Of a DNA stretch of 6,461 nt, positions 1 through 5,637 are shown in pieces. Position 1 is the stretch's first letter. Every line of letters starts with the position of its first letter. The stretch spans positions 1 to 6,461 of the forward strand of contig JABFWM010000573.1 of NCBI GenBank assembly GCA_013362195.1, in the 5' to 3' direction. Both the position numbers and the translations under genes were made by a program. The notes under the pieces are model-generated. The model did not search any database, was not told the DNA's origin, and worked only from the letters and a program-made list of their open reading frames with translations. Source of the stretch: Acidobacteriota bacterium. Lineage in GTDB: Bacteria; Acidobacteriota; Vicinamibacteria; Vicinamibacterales; 2-12-FULL-66-21.

Positions 1-13
1 GCTCTTCCGATCT
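1..13. other. Illumina adapter remnant (sequencing artefact)
   Basis: The window opens with GCTCTTCCGATCT, which is the exact 3' end shared by the Illumina TruSeq read 1 and read 2 adapters. A perfect 13-base match at base 1 is very unlikely by chance. It indicates untrimmed adapter at a contig end. The bases should not be read as genomic sequence, and the genomic neighbour to the left is unknown. Confidence 0.93.
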
Positions 14-25
14 AGCTCCACATCC

Positions 26-40
26 ATAACCGCAGGTTAT
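26..40. repeat. Perfect short inverted repeat upstream of the first gene
   Basis: ATAACC and GGTTAT form a perfect 6-base inverted repeat around a 3-base centre (GCA). It lies about 75 bases before the start codon at 114, in a stretch visibly less GC-rich than the coding DNA. It could be an operator half-site pair, a small hairpin, or the tail of a structure cut off by the contig end. There is no T-run to support a terminator. The symmetry is seen directly; any function is inference. Confidence 0.35.
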
Positions 41-113
41 CAGAATGGGGCAAACGTTTCATTGGACAGAATCGATGGGAAAGGCGGATGCTGTGACTGC
101 GAGCGCATGAGCC

Positions 114-992
114 ATGATTGACGTGAACTGGAGCGCGGTGCTGGGAACCGGCGGCGCGATCTGCAGTGCTTTCTCGTTCCTCCCGCAGGTCCTCAAGGTC
201 CGTCGTCAGGGAGGCCGCGACCTCTCGGGGGCGATGCTGGGGCTGCTGCTGGCGGGGGCCGTCTTGTGGTTCGCCTACGGCCTCATCAACGATGCGCGCT
301 CGGTGGTCGTGGCCAATACGGCGGTCATCGGGCTCGTGGCCGCGGTGGCGGTGATGAAAGCCACGCACCAGCGCCGCGGCGCCCATCAGGGCCGCCGCCC
401 GCGGATCGCCATCGACATGGATGAAGTGATGGCCGACGCGATGGCGGAGCACCTCCGCCGGTACAACGCCGCCTATGGCGCCAGCCTCACCACCGCCGAC
501 GTGTGCGGCCGCCACCTCGAGGACTGCATTCCGCCCGCGCATCGCGCCGCCGCCGAGGCGATGCTCGACGCGTCGTTTTTCGAAGATCTGGCCGTGCTGC
601 CCGACTGCCAGGCGGTCGTTCGCGAGCTGACGGCGCGCTATGACGTCTTCATCGCCTCGGCCGCGATGGACGTGCCCTGTTCGTTCGACGCGAAGTACCA
701 GTGGCTGCGCCGCCACTTCCCGTTCATCCCGCCGTCGCACATCGTCTTCTGCGGCGACAAGAGCATCGTCGACGCCGACTACCTGATCGACGATCGGCCG
801 CGGCACTTCGCCCGATTCAAGGGAAAGCCGCTGCTGTTCTCCGCTCCCCACAACCACGCCGAGCGCCGGTATCCGCGCGTCGCGTCGTGGAAAGAGGTCC
901 GCGACCACTTCGTCCGCCTCGATCCGGCATTCGCGCCCGACACGGCAGCAGACGCCGCCTCACCACATCACGTCGTCATCGAGACGCAGTAG
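114..992 (+). CDS. SemiSWEET sugar transporter domain fused to 5'(3')-deoxyribonucleotidase domain
   Basis: The 292-residue protein has two domains. Residues 1-82 look like a complete SemiSWEET (PQ-loop) unit. They contain three hydrophobic helices (about 7-25, 37-57 and 63-82), the PQ motif at P24-Q25, a conserved W52/Y55-G56 in helix 2 and N68 in helix 3. SemiSWEETs dimerise to move mono- or disaccharides across the inner membrane. Basic residues in the first loop (KVRRQ) and after helix 3 (HQRRG, GRR) predict a cytosolic C-terminus. Residues 96-270 resemble the NT5C-type HAD phosphatases that dephosphorylate (deoxy)nucleoside monophosphates. Visible motifs are nucleophile/acid D101 and D103 in IDMDEVMAD, S182 in IASAAMDVP, the KYQWLRRHFPF block, VFCGDKS (215-216) and the metal-binding IDDRP (D226, D227). 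The ATG at 114 is fixed by an in-frame TGA six bases upstream; the Shine-Dalgarno is weak. M81 (base 354) could serve as an internal start for the phosphatase alone. Domain calls are firm; a functional link between transport and nucleotide hydrolysis is unknown. Confidence 0.9.
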   Translation: MIDVNWSAVLGTGGAICSAFSFLPQVLKVRRQGGRDLSGAMLGLLLAGAVLWFAYGLINDARSVVVANTAVIGLVAAVAVMKATHQRRGAHQGRRPRIAIDMDEVMADAMAEHLRRYNAAYGASLTTADVCGRHLEDCIPPAHRAAAEAMLDASFFEDLAVLPDCQAVVRELTARYDVFIASAAMDVPCSFDAKYQWLRRHFPFIPPSHIVFCGDKSIVDADYLIDDRPRHFARFKGKPLLFSAPHNHAERRYPRVASWKEVRDHFVRLDPAFAPDTAADAASPHHVVIETQ

Positions 993-1015
993 CGCGCACC
1001 GGTCGATCGCGCGCT
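991..1015 (+). terminator. Possible stem-loop at the 3' end of the first gene
   Basis: AGCGCGC (991-997) and GCGCGCT (1009-1015) can pair as a 7-base GC-rich stem with an 11-base loop, beginning inside the TAG stop codon of the preceding gene. The position suits transcript termination or 3'-end protection. No T-run follows, so it is not a classical intrinsic terminator. GC-rich DNA makes such stems by chance quite often. Confidence 0.3.
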
Positions 1016-1186
1016 GACGGGTCATCCCGGTGGTCCCTGCGAGGGCTGCGGGGCAGTTGGTCCTGCGCCTTACAAGTCTTGTGCAGCCTGCAGCTTAGAT
1101 AGAGACAGGGGATCAGCCGGAGCGGGTTCCGGTATGGTCGGCCGCCGGCCCGGGCTCATCGCCGGGTCGAATCACGGGAAAATGCG

Positions 1187-1199
1187 AGTACGCCGTACT
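1187..1199. promoter_or_regulatory. Candidate operator dyad upstream of the serine hydrolase operon
   Basis: AGTAC-GCC-GTACT is a perfect 5-base inverted repeat with a 3-base centre. It sits about 45 bases upstream of the TATATC box at 1244 and 60 bases upstream of the chosen start codon. The spacing would suit a transcription-factor site. The dyad is short, no matching regulator gene is in the window, and chance occurrence is possible. Confidence 0.25.
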
Positions 1200-1243
1200 G
1201 GCGCGGCGCCGCCAGCTCGATGGCAGCCATCCCGCCGGCGTGG

Positions 1244-1249
1244 TATATC
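1244..1249 (+). promoter_or_regulatory. Possible -10 element (TATATC) for the 1259-6461 operon
   Basis: TATATC lies in GGTATATCGC, an AT-rich island in GC-rich DNA, nine bases before ATG 1259. A transcript started from it would begin at or just before that ATG, giving a nearly leaderless mRNA. That would agree with the absence of a Shine-Dalgarno sequence there. No convincing -35 hexamer is seen about 17 bases upstream. This is the only promoter-like element noted ahead of the four closely spaced genes. Confidence 0.3.
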
Positions 1250-1258
1250 GCATCTCCT

Positions 1259-2236
1259 ATGACGGCACACGTCCGAATCCTGCGGCATTTCCTCACGCTC
1301 GCCATATTGTGCGGGTGGGTGTCCAGCGCGCTGCTTGCCGCCGCGCAACCGCCCCGCGGCACCTCGCAGCCGGATCGTCCGGACGAGACCATGCAACACC
1401 TCATGGACAACTACGCTCGTCACCATCGCGGAAAGGTCTCGCTCTATGCGAAGCACCTGGGCAGCGGCCGGTCGGTCTCGATCAACCCGGACGTGCCGGT
1501 CAACACCGCGTCGGTGATCAAGCTCGCGATCATGCTCGAGGCGATGTATCAGGTGAAGGACGGCACGGTGTCGTTCGACGATGTGCTGCGGCTTCGCAAG
1601 GACGATCAGGTCTCGGGCTCCGGCGTGCTGCTGCTGTTTCATACCCCGGCGGAGATCAGCTTCGAGACGGCGGTGGTGCTGATGATCACGCAGAGCGACA
1701 ACACCGCGACCAATCTCGTGCTCGCCCGCATCGGCCGCGACAACGTCAACCGGCGGCTGCGCGCGCTCGGGTTTCCGGTGACGACCAGCATCCGTCCGAT
1801 CAGCCGTCCGAAGGAAGGGGACCAGAGCCCGGAGCTGAAGCCGTTCGGGATCGGACGGACGACCGCGCGCGAGATGGCCGGCATCCTCGAGTCGATCGAG
1901 CGCTGCGATCTCGGCAATCGGACGCTCTGCGCGCGGATGGTGGACATCCTGCAGCACCAGTTCTGGCGCAACGCCATCCCTCACTTCCTCGAGGACGCGG
2001 ACACGACCGAGGTCGCCAGCCACGTTGCCAACAAGACCGGCAGTCTCGATCACGTGCGGAACGACGTCGGCATCGTCTACACGAAGAACGGCCCGATCGT
2101 GATTTCCGCGTTCACGTACGAGAACGCGGACACGAGCTGGAGGCCCGAGAACGAAGGGGAGCTGCTCATCGCCCGCATGGCGAAGACCATCGTCGACGGA
2201 TGGGCGCCGGACGGGCTGGGCGCCGATCAGAAATAA
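1259..2236 (+). CDS. Exported class A beta-lactamase-fold serine hydrolase
   Basis: The protein has 325 residues from the ATG at 1259. An in-frame ATG at 1220 would add 13 residues (numbering below counts from that upstream Met). The 1259 start is preferred because it gives a standard Sec signal peptide: arginines 19 and 22, a hydrophobic core at 24-42, and an AAA/Q cleavage site after residue 42. The mature part has the penicilloyl-serine transferase motifs in order: S98-V-I-K101 (nucleophile and base), S159-D160-N161 and K272-T273-G274. A HVRNDVG block follows, as in the Pfam Beta-lactamase2 family. The omega-loop region (about 195-214, ending in GRTTAREMA) lacks a clear ExxLN with Glu166 in the usual register, so efficient beta-lactamase activity is doubtful. 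A peptidase or esterase acting on cell-wall-like substrates is equally possible. C229 and C237 could form a periplasmic disulfide. The gene ends 17 bases before the dehydrogenase, so co-transcription is likely, although the functional link is obscure. Confidence 0.85.
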   Translation: MTAHVRILRHFLTLAILCGWVSSALLAAAQPPRGTSQPDRPDETMQHLMDNYARHHRGKVSLYAKHLGSGRSVSINPDVPVNTASVIKLAIMLEAMYQVKDGTVSFDDVLRLRKDDQVSGSGVLLLFHTPAEISFETAVVLMITQSDNTATNLVLARIGRDNVNRRLRALGFPVTTSIRPISRPKEGDQSPELKPFGIGRTTAREMAGILESIERCDLGNRTLCARMVDILQHQFWRNAIPHFLEDADTTEVASHVANKTGSLDHVRNDVGIVYTKNGPIVISAFTYENADTSWRPENEGELLIARMAKTIVDGWAPDGLGADQK

Positions 2237-2239
2237 TCT

Positions 2240-2246
2240 GGAGGAG
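2240..2246 (+). promoter_or_regulatory. Strong ribosome binding site fixing the GabD start
   Basis: GGAGGAG lies seven bases before ATG 2254, an almost ideal Shine-Dalgarno sequence and spacing. The open frame continues upstream without a stop through the serine hydrolase gene, so this site decides the true start. The upstream frame is rich in Arg, His and Pro, typical of an out-of-frame shadow. Confidence 0.85.
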
Positions 2247-2253
2247 ACCTCAT

Positions 2254-3732
2254 ATGGGCACAGCCGTAGCCTCGCTCAGACTGTCGGATCCCGCGCTGCT
2301 GCGACAGGCCAACTACATCGACGGCCGCTGGGTGCCGTCGGACAGCGGCGCGACGGTGGCGGTGCGGAATCCCGCGACCGGCGACGTCGTCGGCGAGGTG
2401 CCGGCGATGGGCGCCGAGGAAACGCGGCGTGCGATCGACGCGGCCGCCCGCGCCTTTCCGGCGTGGCGGGCCGCGCTCGCGAGCGAGCGGTCGGCGATCC
2501 TGCGCACGCTCTACGCGCTGATGCTCGAGCACCTCGAGGATCTCGCGGTCATCATGACGGCGGAGCAGGGAAAACCGATTGCCGAGAGCCGCGGCGAGAT
2601 TCGCTACGCGGCGAGCTTCATCGAATGGTTCGCGGAGGAAGGCAAGCGCGTCTACGGCGACACGATCCCGCAGAACGAGCGCGGCCGCCGCATCATCGTG
2701 CTGAAGGAACCGGTCGGCGTGTTCGCGGCGATCACGCCGTGGAACTTTCCCGCGGCGATGATCGCGCGCAAGGCGGCGCCGGGCTGGGCGGCCGGCTGCA
2801 CCGGCGTCATCCGTCCGGCCACGCAGACGCCGTTCTCGGCGCTGGCGATGGCGGAGCTCGCGGCACGCGCGGGCCTGCCGCCCGGCGTCTGCAACGTGGT
2901 CACCGGACCGGCGGAGCCGATCGGCGGCGAGCTCACCTCGAATCCCCGGGTGCGCAAGCTGTCGTTCACCGGCAGCACCCGCGTCGGCTCGAAGCTGATT
3001 CAGCAGTGCGCGCCGACGGTCAAGAAGCTGAGCATGGAGCTTGGCGGCAACGCGCCGTTCATCGTCTTCGATGACGCGGACCTGGAGGCGGCGGTGCAGG
3101 GAGCGATGGCTTCCAAGTTCCGCAACACGGGTCAGACGTGTGTGTGCGCGAACCGCATCCTCGTGCAGGACGGCGTCTACGATGCGTTCGCGGAAAAATT
3201 GAAGGACGCGGTGAGCACGCTGCGCGTCGGCAACGGCATGGACGCCGGGACGACGCAGGGCCCGATGATCAACCCGGAAGCCGTCACCAAAGTCGAGCAG
3301 CACATCGAGGATGCCGTGAAACGCGGCGCCCGCGTGCTGCTCGGAGGCGCGCGCCACGAACTGGGAGGCAACTACTTCCAGCCGACCATCCTCGTCGACG
3401 TGCCGGCGAGCGCGATCGTCGCCCGCGACGAGACGTTCGGGCCGCTGGCGCCGTTGTTCCGGTTCACCACCGAAGAGGAAGCGATCACGCTCGCGAACGA
3501 CACCGAGTTCGGCCTCGCGGCCTACTTCTACAGCCGCGACATCGGCCGCATCTTCCGCGTGGCGGAGGCGCTCGAGAGCGGCATCATCGGCATCAACGAG
3601 GGGATCATCTCGACCGCGGTGGCGCCGTTCGGCGGCATGAAGTCGTCCGGCCTCGGACGCGAAGGATCGAAGTACGGGATCGACGAATATCTGGAGATCA
3701 AGTACCTCGCGCTCGGCGGGATCGACGCGTAG
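2254..3732 (+). CDS. gabD: Succinate-semialdehyde dehydrogenase, NAD(P)+ (GabD type)
   Basis: This 492-residue cytosolic aldehyde dehydrogenase oxidises succinate semialdehyde to succinate, the last step of GABA degradation. It closely follows enterobacterial GabD along its length, including long family-specific runs such as LTSNPxVRKLSFTGST, ELGGNAPFIVFDDADL, SKFRNTGQTCVCANR and FGLAAYFYSRD, and the C-terminal GLGREGSKYGI block. Catalytic residues are N164 (PWNFP), E262 (MELGG), C296 (GQTCVC) and E393 (ETFGP). C298 makes the C-x-C pair that in human SSADH acts as a redox switch. One oddity is at 187, where the cofactor-binding lysine of the usual KPAxxTP motif is arginine (IRPATQTP). The nearby RKAAPGW also departs from the common RKAGPAL. 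Length is normal, so the gene appears intact. It is followed after 15 bases by the malate synthase gene, suggesting an operon that feeds succinate and malate into gluconeogenesis. The activity call is strong; cofactor preference is not resolved. Confidence 0.93.
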   Translation: MGTAVASLRLSDPALLRQANYIDGRWVPSDSGATVAVRNPATGDVVGEVPAMGAEETRRAIDAAARAFPAWRAALASERSAILRTLYALMLEHLEDLAVIMTAEQGKPIAESRGEIRYAASFIEWFAEEGKRVYGDTIPQNERGRRIIVLKEPVGVFAAITPWNFPAAMIARKAAPGWAAGCTGVIRPATQTPFSALAMAELAARAGLPPGVCNVVTGPAEPIGGELTSNPRVRKLSFTGSTRVGSKLIQQCAPTVKKLSMELGGNAPFIVFDDADLEAAVQGAMASKFRNTGQTCVCANRILVQDGVYDAFAEKLKDAVSTLRVGNGMDAGTTQGPMINPEAVTKVEQHIEDAVKRGARVLLGGARHELGGNYFQPTILVDVPASAIVARDETFGPLAPLFRFTTEEEAITLANDTEFGLAAYFYSRDIGRIFRVAEALESGIIGINEGIISTAVAPFGGMKSSGLGREGSKYGIDEYLEIKYLALGGIDA

Positions 3733-3733
3733 C

Positions 3734-3741
3734 GAAGGGAG
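3734..3741 (+). promoter_or_regulatory. Ribosome binding site of the malate synthase-like gene
   Basis: GAAGGGAG lies six bases before ATG 3748 within the 15-base gap after the GabD stop codon. The purine-rich core and spacing support this ATG as the true start. Confidence 0.7.
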
Positions 3742-3747
3742 CAGCGG

Positions 3748-5631
3748 ATGTACGCAGTGGAGGCCTTGCGGCTGAGAAACGGGATCCGGGATCGCTACCC
3801 CGACGTGCTCACACCGGAGGCGCTCGAGACGATTGCCGCGCTCGCGCCGTTCGACGCGGACCGCCGCGCCCTGATGCGCGCGCGGATCGCGCGCCGCGAG
3901 CGCCGCCGCCGCGACCGCGAGGCCATCGCCTTCCTGCCGGCCGACGCGACGATCGGCCGCACCGGCATTCGCGTCAGCGACGCGCGCGCGGGCCGCTTCG
4001 CGGGCAGCGACATTCCGGCGGACCTCCAGCGGCAGTGGATCCAGGGGACCGGTCCGTCGACGCGGCCCCGCGCAACGACCGAGGACGGCATCCGCAACGT
4101 CGCCTACGCGCTGCTCTCGGGCGCCGACGGCTGGATGTTCGACGGCGAAGACGCGCTCGGGCAGGTCGACACGATGTCGCTCGAGGCGCAGCGCAACCTC
4201 AAGCTCGCCTTCGAAGGCCGCGACGTCTTCATGCGGACGGCGGAGCAGGTCGCCGGTGAAATGAACGCCTGGGGGCAAGGCTTCCTCGGGCGGCCGATCG
4301 TCGGCGACTGGCGTGCGCAGCTTGGTTTCACGACGCGGATCTTCCGTCCGCGCGGCCTGCACCTCGACGACCGGCACGTCGGCCACGCCACCGGCGCGGC
4401 GATGTCCGCCTCCATCGTCGACCTGTCGCTGTACCTGCAGAACCATCGCGTCCTGCGCGACGACGGGCGCAGCCTCGTGCTGTACCTGCCGAAGATCCAG
4501 ACCGCCGAAGACGCGGCGCTCTGGAACGACCTGCTCGATGCGGTCGAGCGGCACCTCGCCCTGCCAGCCGGGAGCGTGAAGGCGTACGTCCTGGTCGAGC
4601 AGATCGAGGCGGCGTTCCAGTTGATGGAGATCCGCGCCGCGCTGGGCCGCCACTTCGTCGGCTTCAACACCGGCCGCTGGGACTACATCAACAGCGTGTC
4701 GGACGCGCAGGCGTGGGATCCCGCGTTCATCCATCCCAACATCGACGCGATCACGATGACCTACGGCTACATGCGCGTCTACGAGGATCGCGTGCGCCGC
4801 GCGGTCAACACGCCGGACGCGGACGGACGCTGCGCGCTCTGGCAGGGGGGCATGGAACCCAATATTCCGGTCGGCTCGCCGGCGGGCATCGAGGCCGGCA
4901 TGAAGCGCGCGATCGCCGGCGCCGAACGCGAGCAGCGCGAAGGCGCAAGCGGCAAATGGGTTGCACACTGGAAGATGGTGCCCATCGTCAGGCCGGTGTG
5001 GGAGACGGTCGGACAAGCCAATCAGCTCGGTCGCGCGTTCCCGGCGCTCACCTACGAGACCGCCGACGCGGAGAACCTGCGGCTGCTCGAACCCGCGCCC
5101 CGTACCATTCGCGGCGCACGAGACCTGATCAGTGTCGCGCTCCAATACGGCAACGCATTCGAGCGCGGCTACCAGGCGGCCGCGCTCAAGCCCGCCGACT
5201 TCTTCGGCAACGACGACGTGCTGTATCTGATGGAAGATATGGCGACGGGGGAGATCCGCCTCAGTATCCTGTGGGAGTGGATCCACAAAGGCGCGCGGCT
5301 CACCGCCGCCGACCGGGCGGCCGGCGTCAACGAAGGGGACGCATTCACCGCGGATCTGTGCCGCCGGCTCGTCGCCGAGGAGTACGACAAACTGCACACG
5401 GCCTCGAACCGCGACGTGCACGATGATTCAAAGGCGACGACGCTGCCGATCGCGCGCGCCATCGTCGAGACCTACCTGCAGCAGCCGATCAAGCTGCCAT
5501 GGTACGTCGATCTGCTGAACATCGTGCTGAACGTGCCGCACGTCGAGAGCGCGCGCGCACGGATCGAGCGGTTCGCGCAGACGTTTGCCGCCGACGGCAC
5601 GAGGATCACCGAGAACGTGGATTTCCAGTAG
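3748..5631 (+). CDS. Malate synthase A-type enzyme, divergent (aceB-like)
   Basis: The 627-residue protein aligns by eye with malate synthase A, which condenses glyoxylate and acetyl-CoA to malate in the glyoxylate cycle. Matches run in order: an N-terminal LTPEALETIA helix and FLP block; IPADLQ at 90-94 followed by a TGP block (101-103); FDGEDAL (131-137), as in the family's DFEDAL; FRPRGLHLDDRHV (199-211) with the presumed substrate arginines; YLPKIQTAEDAALWND (246-261); VLVEQIEAAFQLMEI with probable Mg ligand E284; GFNTGRWDYI with probable Mg ligand D312; GGMEPNIP (367-374); WVAHW (404-408); and LMEDMATGEI (494-503) with the presumed catalytic Asp497. Several signature positions differ: GFN for GLN, YIN for YIF, WVAHW for WVAHP, and MEDMATGEIRL for MEDAATAEISR. 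It is about 90 residues longer than the usual ~530, partly through a C-terminal extension after about residue 585. Fold and core residues support malate synthase; a related Claisen-condensation substrate is possible. A good Shine-Dalgarno precedes the ATG, and the gene lies between gabD and PEP carboxykinase genes. Confidence 0.85.
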   Translation: MYAVEALRLRNGIRDRYPDVLTPEALETIAALAPFDADRRALMRARIARRERRRRDREAIAFLPADATIGRTGIRVSDARAGRFAGSDIPADLQRQWIQGTGPSTRPRATTEDGIRNVAYALLSGADGWMFDGEDALGQVDTMSLEAQRNLKLAFEGRDVFMRTAEQVAGEMNAWGQGFLGRPIVGDWRAQLGFTTRIFRPRGLHLDDRHVGHATGAAMSASIVDLSLYLQNHRVLRDDGRSLVLYLPKIQTAEDAALWNDLLDAVERHLALPAGSVKAYVLVEQIEAAFQLMEIRAALGRHFVGFNTGRWDYINSVSDAQAWDPAFIHPNIDAITMTYGYMRVYEDRVRRAVNTPDADGRCALWQGGMEPNIPVGSPAGIEAGMKRAIAGAEREQREGASGKWVAHWKMVPIVRPVWETVGQANQLGRAFPALTYETADAENLRLLEPAPRTIRGARDLISVALQYGNAFERGYQAAALKPADFFGNDDVLYLMEDMATGEIRLSILWEWIHKGARLTAADRAAGVNEGDAFTADLCRRLVAEEYDKLHTASNRDVHDDSKATTLPIARAIVETYLQQPIKLPWYVDLLNIVLNVPHVESARARIERFAQTFAADGTRITENVDFQ

Positions 5632-5637
5632 CCCTCC

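Larger units (their letters stand above)
993..1258. other. Intergenic region without a supported gene
   Basis: These 266 bases separate the fusion gene from the serine hydrolase operon. No reading frame here has recognisable protein character. Short dyads are visible: ACAAG/CTTGT at 1072-1082 with flanking CTGC/GCAG, CCCGG/CCGGG at about 1149-1166, AGTAC/GTACT at 1187-1199 and TGGCG/CGCCA at 1199-1214. The 3' part most likely holds the promoter of the downstream operon. No tRNA, riboswitch or repeat array was recognised. Confidence 0.6.

Noticed and set aside
14..60. Possible cloning-vector sequence next to the adapter (words such as GGTTATCAGAAT loosely recall the pUC origin flank)
   Set aside because: The resemblance is only a few bases and not colinear with the pUC sequence. 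It is insufficient to call vector contamination.
62..90. TTGGACA as a -35 element for the first gene
   Set aside because: No acceptable -10 hexamer follows at 16-18 bases (the sequence there is GC-rich), so a promoter cannot be supported.
12..908. Long minus-strand open frame opposite the SemiSWEET-nucleotidase gene
   Set aside because: Low-complexity, Arg/His/Val-rich translation with no family resemblance. The + strand frame has clear motifs in both domains.
1298..1320. Lipoprotein signal (Cys in LAILCG) in the serine hydrolase
   Set aside because: The residues before Cys (A-I-L) do not fit a lipobox. The hydrophobic stretch continues to a standard AAA/Q signal peptidase I site.
1240..2253. 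Upstream in-frame extension of gabD that would make an 830-residue protein
   Set aside because: It overlaps the serine hydrolase in another frame and its translation is Arg/His/Pro-rich. A strong Shine-Dalgarno sequence and the family's usual N-terminus start at 2254.
2227..5421. Very long open frame on the minus strand (over 1,000 codons)
   Set aside because: It lies antisense to gabD and the malate synthase-like gene. Its translation is rich in Arg, Ala, Asp and His with no recognisable domain, as expected from GC-rich codon shadowing.
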